Positions 36,355 to 49,350 of a stretch of DNA of 64,000 nucleotides are shown in pieces; positions within the stretch are counted from its first letter, which is position 1, and every line of letters starts with the position of its first letter. The position numbers were made by a program, and so were the translations under genes. This DNA is from Isoetes taiwanensis. Taxonomy: Eukaryota > Streptophyta > Lycopodiopsida > Isoetales > Isoetaceae. The notes below the pieces were generated by a model that made no database searches, was not told the DNA's origin, and saw nothing but the letters and a program-made list of their open reading frames with translations. The DNA lies in NCBI GenBank assembly GCA_021234155.1, contig JAJEKV010000006.1:8275003-8339002 (forward strand). The letters are read 5' to 3'.

Positions 36355-38317
36355 TTTAGATAAGATAAGATAAGATGAATTTTTACGTCCACTGGAACCC
36401 AACGGGTTATGGGACGGCACATGCAAGGGCAACAGCCCATCTAAAACCTGGGGACTAGGCCCCGTCACCAAACACAAGAACCAAATATTAAAAGAATACC
36501 AAGAAGAAGATAATGCTAATGCTAGTGGTAATTTTGTGCTTCTAAAATTATCTAGACATAGCCTGTCCAATGATTGGAAGGCCATTGATCTAGAATAATT
36601 GCTGCGCCTCCCCTGTACACTGCCCATTTCTTTTGCAGGCGGGCTGCCCTCACCTTGCAGAGCTCCTCTTTACGGTTATACAACTGAAGAGGGGAGAGGT
36701 CCTCCTGTACTGAGAAACTAGTCCCTCTGAGATGGTTGCCATGCTGAAGAACATGTAAGCGACTAAGAGTGTCTTGAAACTGAACCAAAAGATGGCGAGG
36801 ACGATCAGGTCTTGCCGCTCCCACCCTAGTAGCGGAGACAACTCCACCAACCTTCACATGCATGACATCAGTGAAAAAAATGCAAAGCCGCATCCACATC
36901 AGAATGGGCATCATCTTCTGCCTCTGCAACCCCTATAATATATACGTAAGTTCAGGCTCCTGGTAACAGAAGATACTGAGGCAACCTGCTCCTTTCTGCT
37001 AGCTCGACACTGCGACTCCTGGTCCCCTTGGGATTGTGGAGATGAGTGTACTCCCACATCAACATGTTCCCTTTCCAATACTCCCGCTTCAACACAATGT
37101 TTCTTCTGTGGCTGTAATTCTGTATCTAGTGTCTGTACTGAGGCATCACATGTGCCCACATACTGGCAGGGTTGCCCTTAAGGCCAAATTTGTCTACGCA
37201 TAATTTAGAAGGTTGGGCGAATAATAGAGTTGCAAGATTAGTTATGCTGGCGAATGTTTTCTAGACATGAATTTTTTTTATAGAAATCTAGGCGAATCAT
37301 GGCCAATATTATTTTGCCAATATTTAAGTGTCTTTATTTTCCAAGTGCAATTTTTGTGGTGAGATTTTATTCATCGGCATCCATATTTAATCAAGGACAC
37401 AAACACATCATAATTATAGTTGCATGATGCAATACCACAACTTAACCTTTGCAAATGAGAACGTGGCTTATCCTTGTAGATAAAATAAATCTATGAAAAG
37501 GGAGGTCTGTAAAAAAATGCTCTCCAGTGCATCCTTAGAAGAAGTATTTGAAACACAATAGCTACAAAAATGACTCTTAAAATTATCATATGTACCTGGA
37601 TGTATATGGAGAATAGATAGGTTATGAAGAAAGCCTAGAATATTAGGCGATTCCTTAAGAAATCTTCGAGAAGGAGGGTAGAGGATAAGGCGAATCCATA
37701 GTTATGACGCTTAGTGGATGTGGCGAATTTTCAAGGGGAGTGAGATTTGTTTGTAGAAAAGTTGGCTAATTTTATTTTTTTCATCTATAACGGGCCCTAC
37801 TAAACCATAGCATCAAAATTTCTCGATACCCTTAAAAAATAGCCTTTTGGCGAACTTTCGTCCTTAAGGGCTACCCTGCATACTGGGCTTTAGGGTCTGG
37901 AATAAAGGCATGTATTAACTGTAATAAGTGTGTCCATTTCTCAATAGACACAATCATAGATGTGGCCGTCATTCCTCCCTCAGAATGAATAAGTCGTACC
38001 TGGTCACGAAGTGTAGGCGGCAAACACTGAACTTGCAGGTCTAGAGCACTTTGGAGATCCTCTCTATCTTGAAAGGTAAATGTATCAGACCTGCTTGTAC
38101 CGATATGAAGAGGCCGCTGGGGACCAAAAAGAGAAGATGGCAAATCCATTGTTACACTGGAATTAGCTTGCCCCTGACCATGGAGCTGTATACTAGACCG
38201 AGCACTTGTGGGACGAGGGACCTCCTGTGTGAACAATGATTCCTGAGGAGGAGGCTTCTTCTTTTCCCTGGCCATCCTTACACCAAATCTCTCCTTATTA
38301 CTGGCCCTTTCTGTCAT
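36355..38317 (-). mobile_element. LINE relic carrying ORF1 but no RT, with (TCTTA)n tail
   Basis: The minus strand from 38317 reads MTERASNKERFGVRMAREKK..., then continues past the hAT insertion (37167-37878) at 37159-36911, and after a frameshift near 36930 into 36929-36552. That last part has the pattern of a LINE ORF1 nucleic-acid-binding domain: RPRHLLVQFQDTLSRLHVL, the basic loop, then EDLSPLQLYNRKEELCKVRA and KKWAVYRGGAAIIL. Within 100 bp follows the 3' end common to the other LINE copies here (GTTCCAGTGGACGTAAAAATTCA then TCTTA repeats, 36355-36380). No ORF2/reverse transcriptase lies between, so this copy has lost ORF2 or belongs to an ORF1-only lineage. ORF1 is inactive. Confidence 0.7.
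37167..37878. mobile_element. non-autonomous hAT-type element, 712 bp
   Basis: 17-bp terminal inverted repeats CAGGGTTGCCCTTAAGG / CCTTAAGGGCTACCCTG (one mismatch) are flanked by a perfect 8-bp duplication CATACTGG (37159-37166 and 37879-37886). CAGGG termini plus an 8-bp target duplication are diagnostic of the hAT superfamily. The interior is AT-rich and non-coding. It splits the LINE ORF1; removing it with one target copy rejoins the ORF1 frame exactly at the CAG TAT G boundary. Confidence 0.9.
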
Positions 38318-39007
38318 GGTGAAGCTCTCTAAATGAAATCAAAGCGGGTATATACAAAAGTTAAATCAAAGCGGACAGAATATAGAGCAAACCAAATCAA
38401 TTTGTGAAGCCTTAATCTAAAAATTCTGTGAAGCAATATCCAATACTGCAAATCCTACCAAATCCGGCCGGAATATGACTGTTTTGGCACAGAAAACGTA
38501 ACCAAACATGGCCATCTCATACACCATCGAAAAGATCTCGGAGAGAGCTTTCCAACGCAATAAGCCTCACTTGAAACGGAGTCCTGGATCAAAAGTTATG
38601 CTAGAAACTGTGTTGCCGGCGAACTGTGTTAGTGAACTACCATGTAGGAATGCATGATGTTTTGCACGATGTCGAGGTAAGTTGTCATAAGCAAATTGAG
38701 AAAGGTAATAACTTGAAGGTGGATTGATAATGAGATTGTCGACAATAATAGTTGCAAAGTGTAGATGCTTCTTGGCTTTTTATTTTAGAATAGACCAAAT
38801 ATTTTATGCTCAAAGTAGCTCTTTAAGTTGCATTTAACACACACCATTGAATATTTATAGTGCTCAAAATAGCCCTTTTAATTACACTCAATATTTGTTA
38901 TACTCAATGAATGTTTCAATATTGATGGGCTTTTAACAGTCATTGATATGTCCCAATATTAGTGGGCTTTGACAACCATTGATCATGTCAAAGCTTATTT
39001 GCAGGGT
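38318..39007. other. probable 5' part of the LINE and flanking sequence
   Basis: Bases 38318 to about 38640 are GC-richer and may be the LINE 5' UTR. Beyond that the sequence returns to AT-rich background. No 5' terminus or target duplication could be fixed. Confidence 0.3.
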
Positions 39008-39064
39008 AGAGAATAGAATAGAGTTTTTATTGTCTATAGGCCTATCGTAGATCCCATAAGCCTA
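39008..39064 (-). repeat. truncated LINE 3' end with (TATTC)n tail
   Basis: On the minus strand the order is TTATGGGATCTACGATAGGC, CTATAGACAATAAAAACTC, TATTC repeats. This parallels the 57.6-kb copy (GGGTCCCATAGGCC...GTGGACGCTAAAAATC, TATTC repeats), so it is probably a very short, diverged member of the same family. Confidence 0.4.
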
Positions 39065-42000
39065 TGATTTCTTTCTGTAGTCTCTGATGTCCAAAGGCAT
39101 GCATTAAATCTCACTTTAGTCTTGCAAGGTTAAACATTAATTATCTTTAATAAGTTTATGTGCAAGATGAATATGGCATTTACACATTGAGCAATTTTTG
39201 CATTGTCAACATGCAAAGAAAGAAAAAGCTCAAATCGGGCTTTAGAAATGATAAGTTATATTGAAGATGTCGACAAAAGAAAAAGAGTCATCAAATCATT
39301 GATATAAATCAAATTGTGTTGCATTGAAAAGTCTGTAAATGAATACAATGTTTATGCCATGAGATGCTCTTTGGAAGGCAAATGATCTATTGCAAAGTTG
39401 TCATTGGAAGAACGTGTCTTTCTAGATCCAGAAGTTAGCATAAAAAGCATTCGATGTGCATTCTTAAAACAACAAAAAAATGGAGAAAATGAAAAATGTG
39501 TGCTAGGGATAAAGTGCAATTTGTGTGAAATAAAATTGTCATACATTAATAGCTGTTAAGAAGCTAGGCATTCAAGGATATTAACCTCATAATGTATGCC
39601 TAGTTAAAACCAATCGAATAAGCATGGTGTCGTATCATATATAAAGGTCATCCAAGTTGTATTGCTAGGAAGCAAATTTTAGGCTATCCATATCAGAACC
39701 AAAGGGATCCTAAGAATATGCACATTTATGTATCTAGTAGTATAAACTACCCACTTTCATTATGTGATTGTATGATAAATGATGTTGGAAGCCGTGGTTG
39801 AGAAAATAGCAAAAAATAGCTATCTAGATGTCCCAAGGTGGCATGCCCTTTGTTAAAAGCATGGTTGCATGACATGTTCCACATAGGGATGTAGGCCTTA
39901 TTGAGCTTCAATGGCTATCTTTGCTAGGGATGGTGTTTAATATGCTATGCATTAGTAATGCAGTTATCATGTAGTTTTGTTTTCTACTAAAAGGAGAATT
40001 GTCTCACAAATTTAATAGATAATAAAATGAACTAACAATTGCCTGACACAATTAACTATTTAAGAAATTTCCACTGTTAAAGAATGCAACATCTCCTACT
40101 TTGTCCAATTTTTTTGTTCTTAAAGGGCATATTGTAGTATGGCATACCCTGAGGTTTAAAGTATTTACCCCTCATTCAGGCTTATTAAAGAAATTTCTAT
40201 GGACTCCCCTTTTCTCTAGGACATTATTGAAGATGTTTTCTATTGACGACTTATACATTAGCTTATACATTTTTCTGAACCCAATAAGATTGTATATATA
40301 GCCCTTTGTACGTCAAATATAGTGCTTGCCACTATTAAGTTCTATTATCACCCACCAATAATTTAATACTTATATTCAAGCTATAGCATATACAGACATC
40401 TAGATTCAATATGCTTTTATTAATATAAATAAGCTTGCTCAATCCCAAAAATATTCCTGCTTATAGACAGCCTTCCATCCCGCCTTCATAGACCTGTTGC
40501 AGAGCAATCAAATCCAAAATATCGAGGACCTATGCAATAAGGCAAAACACAGAATAAATAACATTAGGTAATAGCAATCTAAAGAAGAGCTCTGCCAATA
40601 TTGTGTTTATGTTAGCAATAGTCAAGATTTGATCTCTAGCAAATGTTTGATCTCTAGCAAATGGAGTTGCAAAAGCTGTTATAGTACTTCAGTATGGGAA
40701 CTTCAGGTTTATGTAGGTCTGAGTTACAGTATAGATTTATTGTAATTGAGTACTAAATTGCCAAGACAATTTGCTCACCTGTCAGAATGGTATCTACCTA
40801 GTTATGGCCATTAAGCTGCAGGATTCTCATATTAGAATGCCATGTGAATATCATAAGTCCATCTTCTCGTATATTGCATTTCCTCATCAATCCTGAATAT
40901 GTTTTGTCATCTTGCATATGGTCAAACATTAAGAAGGAAAATTACATGGAAAGCCCTTCATTCAAAGTGTAAAGGCTTGAAGCATCCATCTTGAGAGGTT
41001 CCTTAAGTTGAGAAAACATACGTCTATGGAACTGCATTTGTACCAAGATAATGGCTTGATCTAGCAATTCGTAGTCTAAAAGTTTTAACATAGACATGGC
41101 TAAAACAAAACCTCAACTTGGGGATATAACATGAAGACAAATCAATGCTCATCGAAATTTCCAAAGGATCTTAGCTTGAAGCATAGCTCCAGAACTCAGA
41201 ACCCTATAGATTAGATGTCAGAAAGAAGTACAAAACTTGCAGGGAGTTGTTACATACCCCAGGTAATTTGTGCCAGAACATGAAAAATCTCCACATAAAT
41301 AGGCCGTTCTTTCACATAAACAGGTTGATATTAAGGGTTTATGGTGGTGACATGTATGCTTTAGGGAACCCCATGGAAATTGAGTTCATATTGCCTGTAA
41401 TATGCTGAAGAGGGCATCTTAACATGAGCATAACATATCTAAGTACTGCTATGAAAATATAGACATTATGACATTTCACTTCTCAGATGACACATTTTGA
41501 AAATTCCCCCTTCCAAAGCCTAAACAGGAATTAGTTCCTATGACATCCAAATGGTAATAAAAGGCATACTTATCTGACTCGTCTTGTAGCCTTTTTAAGG
41601 AATTTGCTTCTTGCTGCCAATAAGCCTGCAATTAACAAATTAGAATAGAATAGAATAGAGAATATAATCTACTGCAATTATTGTATTATTTAGATAATGC
41701 AGTCTCTTGAACATTTTGAATGTTTGAATCTTCATGCAACTGTTCAATAAAATTTCCCATGGCAATGCAACTTTAAGCTTTTATTTGCATAGAATGAGAA
41801 ACAATGGACAGAAAATTGAGTGCTTACCTACAGAGATAGACCTACTTACCCAGAGAGATAGACGATGTGCAATTGCTCAAAGAAACGTTGCAAACAAATG
41901 CTTTTTCTATTGATAAGCAAAAGAGAATGAGTCACACTTGCATGCAAACAAAATTTATGCGTGTTAAATAGAAATAAAGAAATGAAGGCAGCTATCATTC

Positions 42001-45000
42001 ATTCAAAATATGGATAGAAGTTTAAATTAAAAACAATTGTACATGCAAATAACTCAAATGCATATCTCGTTGATGTCAATGGCTAGATGCCACAAATCCG
42101 AGCTGGATTAGAATGTTGTAGTGCAACCTCATCCTTTCTACCTAGGAGAGTCTTCCGATTAACTTTTAAACAACAGAAATATAGGTCAATTATTTAGTCA
42201 CCTGAGAGCACCAGGATTTAGAAGTTATCTGATAGGTTCTCTTCAAATGTATTCAAGGAGCTTGTGTCCTGTAACATGCAAGCGAGAGAATGTCATTCAT
42301 CTCTATCAAATTTAAAATGCATCAAAGACAGTCGGAAGGGCAACCATAGTAACCACAATAATGTTAATTCTAAAGGCTCTATCACATACCTTAAGAAGGC
42401 TACACATCAAATGCAAATGATCTCAAACAACAAGTACTAAAAGCTTTCAAGATTCCCCTACAAACTGGATCTATTCACATATTAATTTTCCCTGCAAAGC
42501 AAAGTGGAAGTATCAGTCAGGTCTTAAACTCATAATTCCCTTGCAATTTTAGATGGAATGTTATTTTCATTCACCTATCTAGAGATCTTTGCCTACCAAC
42601 ATCTGGTGCAAAATACCAGTTATTGATGACAGATACTTATTTTTAGAAGCCATACCTTAGGTAATTATCCACCTGCAAAAATGAGAAGCCATGTCCGTGA
42701 GTAATATACTGTCCCAAATGAACACCTTACACAGTCCCATGTAAAATTATGGGACCATAATAGAATATGAAAGGACTTGAAGTACAGTTTGCCTCCATAC
42801 CTAGGAAATAACATATATGCATAAACTTGTATGTCACACTGAAATTACTGGCATATATAGTCACTGTGAGAGTACAAAACCAACCATAGCTGGACAACAC
42901 CTCCAAAAGCAGCAAAAGATATATCTGATTTCCAGAGCAGCAAGAGTTTCATAAAAGAACAATAGATATGCTCTAGAACTTTAAATCAAGACTTGAGAAA
43001 GATTCAAAGCATGCAGGCAAGTGGAAGATGAAGAAAACAATAAAGTTAGAGTCACTGTGGTTCCAAGCAATTTTACAGTAGACAGAGAAAATTTTGGCAA
43101 CCTCCATTGAAGAAAACAAAATACTACGTGTACAAAACCAAGTTATATATATGGTCTGGAGCATTCCAAATGTCTCAGGAAGAAGAAAAATTAGTCTGCA
43201 GGTATGCAATCATACCCCAAAGAAGAAGTAAATTTAGTCTGAGGCACCATACCATGCCTAATACTTCCAGAATCATCCACGGGCAATCATAATGTTGCAA
43301 AACCTGGAAGCAGCTGCAGTATTCAGAAATTAGCTTGAAAGAAAAAAAGAAGAGAGGATAGAAACTTCCAGTAGAACATGCCACAGAGCTCCTTCTGGCG
43401 CTGCTAATCTATCCCGGGTGGACCTGGATGCCACCTGTAAGCATGCACAATCATGCACGATTTTGCCAAAATAAGGTGCGCAAATCCCTCTGAAGATATC
43501 CTCGTCTGCGGTGGAAATCAAGGAGCAAAAACTCATAGGAAAACTCCCACGATTTTTGGAAACCGGTAAGTTTTTCCGGAGTTCAAAAATCCCAAAATCA
43601 TAGGAAATTAAGCTAAAAAAAAATCCAAAAACATTTTCTGCCAGGCCGGATAATCCCAAATTAACAAGGTAGATAGTGACTAAAGGAATACTATGGAAAT
43701 TTGAACCATGGGATATAACCATGGAATCCATATAATATTTATAAGTATAAATTATATAGTCTAACCTGATTTTGGGACATGAACATATATCTACAGTTTG
43801 CAGCTTGTGACATAGTATCTCCCAAAGTAATCGAACATTATATCTGCTATGAATTCAGAAATGCTTTTCCAAATCTTCTAAGGAGAACCATAATTCTGGA
43901 AACAATAGACATATGTGATCGTTGCTATGTTCAGCCCAAGGCAGCAATAATTTGTACTCGAAATTTGAAATTTTTAGCATAAGTGTATCTTCTGTAGGGC
44001 ATCGATCTCTTGTATCTTGGAGTAATATAATGCTTAGTTAGCATAGAAACACAATATCATGACAAACCTACCTAGTTTTTATTGTTATTATATTAGAATG
44101 GAAAACGTGCTATTCTTATATCTGTTATACAAAACAAATAGGTTTTGTGTCTACTTATACCAGCATAAAGGTTTTCCTTTAAACAACTGCTACAATTATA
44201 CGATTATAGGCACAGGCAGTTGCTCTTAAATGTGGAAATACAAAACATGAAGGCATATCTGGAGTGTATGAATGGCCAACATTTTCGTCTAGTACTTATT
44301 CTGCACAAAGGGTTGTTCCTCAGAGCTATGTCAAACAAAAAATCCTTCATTAGTCAGAAGCTTTTTTGGAAGCAAGACTTGCCAATCCTTACGTCGCTTC
44401 ATCATCGGGATCAAGGCTACCTGACCAGCCATCACAGTAAACTCGAGAGATTTCTCTTTCCATAAAGAATGCTTACATGATGCCGGTGCCTACCTCCACA
44501 GCTGCTGACTACCATCTGACCGGTTAGGATAAAACAAGACTTCGCTTTGGCATATTAGGCAAGAGATGATCCCCTGCAATGGATATTTCATAACCCACAA
44601 TATAAACTATTGTATAATATCTAGCACTGCCACAGTAAATCCAACATTGCCGCAGTGAAAATTGATCCATTGCCACAGCAAAGATCGATGCTCTTAAAAA
44701 AGATGCCAAATCTGGAACCCTGGAACTGTAAATCAAATCAGCTAAATCCCGTTCGAAATCAGACAAAAACCTATTATGAGACAAAAACCTATTACTTTTA
44801 GATGATCATCGATTCAAACCTAATAGTAAGAGCGAAAGATGTATCCTGGTGTATGGAATAGCCAATATATGGTATCCATCTGCAAAATCGAAACTTGTGT
44901 CTGCTATATCTTTGTTCTAGCAGGAACTGAAGTAAGCATGTGCCTCAAGATTTCAGGATGAGTAAGCATCTTCCCCAAGCATCTACAGATAAAACAATTC

Positions 45001-46270
45001 GGATGTTTCTCAAAAATGCCTAAGTTAGCATATACATCCGTCCTCTAGCTTGAGCCGCATCCTTTCAACGGCCCGTCCAAAACTACTATTGTTTCGAAAC
45101 CTAATATGTAGGCTATTACACGCTAAAAAACAAACAATAAACACTAAAAAAAGAACATACAAACAATAAAAAACCTACAACCACACGATTTTCCCTCTTC
45201 TTTAAAATCAATGGCTAAGAAAGGGGTGCACTCTAGAAATACTGTTTAGTACATTCACGTGAATACATCGTCCAAATCATAAAAAACCTTTAGTAAAAAG
45301 CGTACAAAAAAACCAAAGAAAACACCTATTATTATGCTAGATATTCATACATGTGTACCATCACACCGAATCTAGACTTGGATGGACACAAACCTTAATC
45401 CACTCAAATTATTTCTGCTCAAAATATAATGTGTTTGCAAACATCTCAACATACCATCCTCAACATGGTTAGTGAGGCGCATTCGAAGTTAGAAGAGGAA
45501 AAATAAGCAAAAAGCATCAACTACATTACGAGTTTTGAATTTCTCATATGACCACGGCCCCCTGAGCAGAAGATCCCAAAACTTACTCTGTCAAATATCA
45601 AAATGGAAAAGCTGCCACATGTAAAAGCAGCTAGGAGATCAGTATTTAATGAGCTAATGTTTAGCTGGGTTGAATATTGCAGGAACTTGCACTTGCAGAT
45701 CGACATCCAATTCATCCAATCTGATTAGGGTTGGCGCCAAATTTCTCAGTCTTGTATTTCGAAGTTCTGAATTTTCCAAACCCAGCCTGTCTGCCTACAC
45801 CTGGATATCGCAGATTATATAATACATAAGGAAACAGGGATGATTGAGCAAATAGATTACATAAGAGTATGATGGCTTACCTCCTAGGAGCTTTTCAACC
45901 TTCTGTCCTCTGCTGTAGAGTTTATTCATAACAAAAACCATTTCTCTGATAATTTACTCAACCAAAACCCCCAAAGCAAATAGACAAATGACTCGACATG
46001 CTTGCTAGATCTAGCCTGCGATTTGCCTGTTAACTTGTGGAAGTTGTTTTTCGTCGGCCAATCTTGAGAAGCTAAAGTCTTTCTGGCAATCAGGTTAAAA
46101 TAACGCGATGAGGCTTTCTGGCATCGATTTTGCTAAACAGATTATAGATTTCAGCCAGTTAGCCAGTTTGCACAGCGACTGCCCAACAATACTGGAGCGA
46201 AAAAACAGGCAACAACAAGTTTGGAGCGATTTTTTGCTATTCTAGGCAGATTCTAGCATATACTTACAAT
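39065..46270. other. 7 kb of AT-rich sequence without a recognisable gene
   Basis: Only short frames occur on either strand. A short (GAATA)n tract lies at about 41643-41660. GACAAAAACCTATTA occurs twice in tandem at 44761-44795. Segment 43580-43690 resembles 63690-63835, with shared words AATCCCAAAATCA, AATCATAGGAAA and AAGGTAGATA/TAAGTAAGATA, suggesting an old dispersed repeat. A minus-strand frame of 133 codons (43731-43330) has no motif. This could be introns of a transcript whose exons I cannot recognise, or ancient repeat DNA. Confidence 0.35.
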
Positions 46271-46289
46271 ATGCCAAAAACCCACATGA

Positions 46290-48402
46290 GCAAGGGTTTG
46301 CCCCTAGCTAATGGGAAGGCAGCTGACCTCGATGGTATGCGTGCCGAAGTTACTCAAGTGGGGTGGCAGCCGCTTGTGCCGGGCCCTCACTACCTCGCTC
46401 AACGTAGCATTGCAGAGGGTTTCCCGACAATGGACCACGCGTGGTTGTTCCCATTCACAAGGCGGGCGACCCACATCGTCCGCCAATTAATGGACGATCA
46501 TGGTCGGTTCAAGATTTGCCAAACCGCTATCGGCATTCTCGAGCAAGCAGATTGACCTACCGGGCGAGGCGGCCGGATGTCGAGACCCTCACACAGGCGT
46601 GGCTCTCGACCCCGCCACTCAACGATTGACCATATCTTTACGCCGCGGGCACCGGATTGAAGACACCGGAATCATCGGTGGACTTGTATTCTTTGCTTTT
46701 GGACTTCCCGCAAAAGGCTTTTGATACTGATCCCCTAAAAGCCGTGGGCTAGACTGCGTTTGGGGGCTCCCCGCTTGTCTAAGAAATGCCATATACGAGG
46801 TTGTATGAGAGTTGTTTTGGCGGGGATGCGGCCGCCGGGCCAAGCATTCACCCGGTAGTATCGGGGTCGGCGGGTTGCCCCCCTCGCCAACACTTTTGGC
46901 CTCTACATTGATCGGTTAGAGCCACGGCTTCGCGAGCATGGGGGGATGGCATCTGACTTTTGCACGGGTCATCCGCCCGGCTCATCTATGCGGACGATGT
47001 TGGCTGCTGGCCCACACCCCCGAAGCTATGCGATCTCACGGATGCCCTAGACACATTTTGTCGCTACGAGACATGCGTCAATCGGCCAAGACCGGGGTGG
47101 TTCTCATATCCTCTTCCGTCACCCCATGCCTCCTGCACTCACATATCGGGGGGGCGGCTTTGTGGGCGTCCGCCCACCTACAAGTACCTAGGGGTGGAGT
47201 TCCCCTCCTGCGCTCTTGGGAGGCGTCTATCGCTGCGGGTGATGGTAGGCCGGAAAGCGCTTTATGCCATGCGAGAACAACAAATCACCGTGCGAGCTAT
47301 ATGATTGGGGCCATCAGTCACATGCTCGCACCGGTCGAGCCGGCCCTTCAGACGGGTCGAGGTTTGGGGCCCGGCCGCCTCTCTTTGGCGACATTGGAAT
47401 GACTTGGAGCAGAAGGCATTTTTGGCACGGGCACTTGGGGTGAAACCTTCAGTCCCCTATCGATTACTGGCTGCAGAACCGGATTCTTTCGCCAAATGGG
47501 CAGCCCTTGATAGACACATCGCTCTATTTTCGTAAAGTGGTTACTATGGGTGATGCTCGGCTCCCCGCGACTGGCTTACACTTGGGCCATGAGTCCGGCG
47601 GCTTAGGGCCCGCTGGAGGGTAAGAGAGATCGGTGGTTCGCCAGATGGAACGTGCGGAGCAATGATGCGCATACCGTTGGCAGCAATGGCCGATCGCGGC
47701 GACTGGCGGGAGTACCTAGATGCTTGTTTCCTTGGCAAGCTCGGGACCCCATTGCTCTAGAGCAGTCAAAATGGCCCATTACAAGGGAGCACATCAACCC
47801 AGGTGTTAGCCCGGGGCCCACGGCTCACTGCGTTCCCGGTTTGCCCTCTAAAAAGCCTTGAGACTCATTGCCTCCATTCGCGACGGTGCCCACCATCGCC
47901 GCGATCGAGGCAGGCGGTGGATTGGGAGCCCCCGGGGGCCGAGCTCGCCAGCGGTCTTTGCCAAACGGGTGCCATTGAGGATGAGTCTCACACTTTCCGA
48001 GAGTTGCTTGGTGTTGGTCCGATCCGGGCGATCACGGCTCCTTAGTACGGCCGGACGTGCCCTTGCATTTGCCGATGAACACACCGCCAAGACGGGCCAC
48101 CGGGTCATACATCCGAGGTACCGGACTGCGAGGTCACATTTGCCCCCTTTGGGCTGTCCGTGACACTAGGCACTACGGGGTGGTGCATGACCGTATATAT
48201 TGGGATGTTTACGCATTTTATATGATTAGCACGGTTTGTCGGCGAGTGATTCGATTGCCCACGGTTTTTCCTCGAAAACCCTTCGGGCGGGTTTTTTAAT
48301 CCGGGCAAGAATCCGCTTGTCGCGTTTTTTGTATTGGGTCCCATAGACCGATTGGTCTCCGTGGACGATAAAAGTACCTTCCTTCCTTCCTTCCTTCCTT
48401 GG
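46290..48402 (+). mobile_element. 5'-truncated LINE with decayed reverse transcriptase and (TTCC)n tail
   Basis: A GC-rich block in AT-rich DNA reads on + as a frameshifted LINE ORF2. It shows PLANGKAADLDG (RT start), PIHKAGDPHRP, FGLYIDRLEPRLREHGG, the catalytic LIYADDVGCW (YADD at about 46987-46998), CGRPPTYKYLGVEFPS, then WGPAASLWRHWNDLEQ and ALGVKPSVPYRLLAAE, and the C-terminal IASIRDGAHH..., TGAIEDESHTF zinc-knuckle-like region. Several frame changes and stops make it dead. The 3' end runs GGGTCCCATAGACC...GTGGACGATAAAAG and ends in six TTCC units (48379-48402). It shares the family of the 57.6-kb copy. Confidence 0.85.
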
Positions 48403-48779
48403 GGGCAACCTGAAAAGGGAGCATGAAATTTCACCCCCCAAACAGTAGCTTCTTGTGTCCAGACATTTTCATTCAATCTCCACTCGACTCTCAATCCTAT
48501 GGTTGCATTCCCCTGCTAAGCGGTGCCCTCCTAAATTAAGCGGACTCTGTCAGAAAGAAAAAATCGGGGGCAAATTTCACACCCCTTTTGTTTTCATACT
48601 AGAAGCCGCCAGAAAATTTCAAACCGAAATTTTTGACCGACGAAATTTTCTTCTTCCTATACATTGTTTCTACAGCATGGACTTCTAGATTTATTAATTA
48701 AATTGAATGTTCCAATAATGCTGCATACAGTAGCATCGCGATTATATAGTACGTGTTAAACTTAGTTTTCCTCTAAATA
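48403..48779. other. LINE 3' flank, nothing recognised
   Basis: Mixed-composition sequence after the LINE tail. No gene or repeat recognised. Confidence 0.3.
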
Positions 48780-49350
48780 AAAAATGTAGTGCACATATCA
48801 ATGGCAACATTGGAGTTAAACAACACCACCAACCCTCTTTGGTGTATAACATAGATGAGTTGGAGAAATGGCTTAAATGTGGTCAGGAAGGAGCTATTGT
48901 AGGTGATATTTTGATACAAATATTGCTACATGCAAATGATATTGTGCTCATATCTAGAACTGCAAAGGGGTTGCAACACCATTTAGATGTATTGGAGAAG
49001 TATTGCAGATAGACAAGCTTGTCCATAAATTTGGACAAAAAATAATAATGATTTTTGGATCATGGCAAAAGCATATCTTCTACTATGCAGGACTATTGTA
49101 CAACAAGTACATATTTATAAATATTTAGGACTTGAACTGACAGATAACTAGAAGTGGAATTTAGCAGTGGATAAGCATATAATTGCAAGTAAAAAGGCTT
49201 TTTTTGCGATGCAAGCAAAGTGTAACAAGATTCAACTATATGATTGGAACATGAGACTTCATATGTATAAAGCATTAGTGCAGCCAATTATTTTATATGG
49301 ATGCCAGGTATGGGAGCCAAGTTTAGCAAGAAAACAATGGATTAATATAA
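48780..49350 (+). pseudogene. second, AT-rich LINE reverse-transcriptase relic
   Basis: The + strand reads INGNIGVKQ...YNIDELEKWL, ILIQILLHANDIVLISRTAK, HHLDVLEKYC, IYKYLGLEL, then KKAFFAMQAKCNKIQLYDWN and YKALVQPIILYGCQVWEPSL. This is the palm/thumb part of a non-LTR reverse transcriptase in which the YADD box has become HAND. Four or more stops are present. The base composition and sequence differ from the GC-rich family just upstream, so this is an older or different LINE lineage. Confidence 0.75.

Noticed and set aside
43330-43731. 133-codon minus-strand frame
   Set aside because: No recognisable domain and lies in a probable dispersed repeat; insufficient support.
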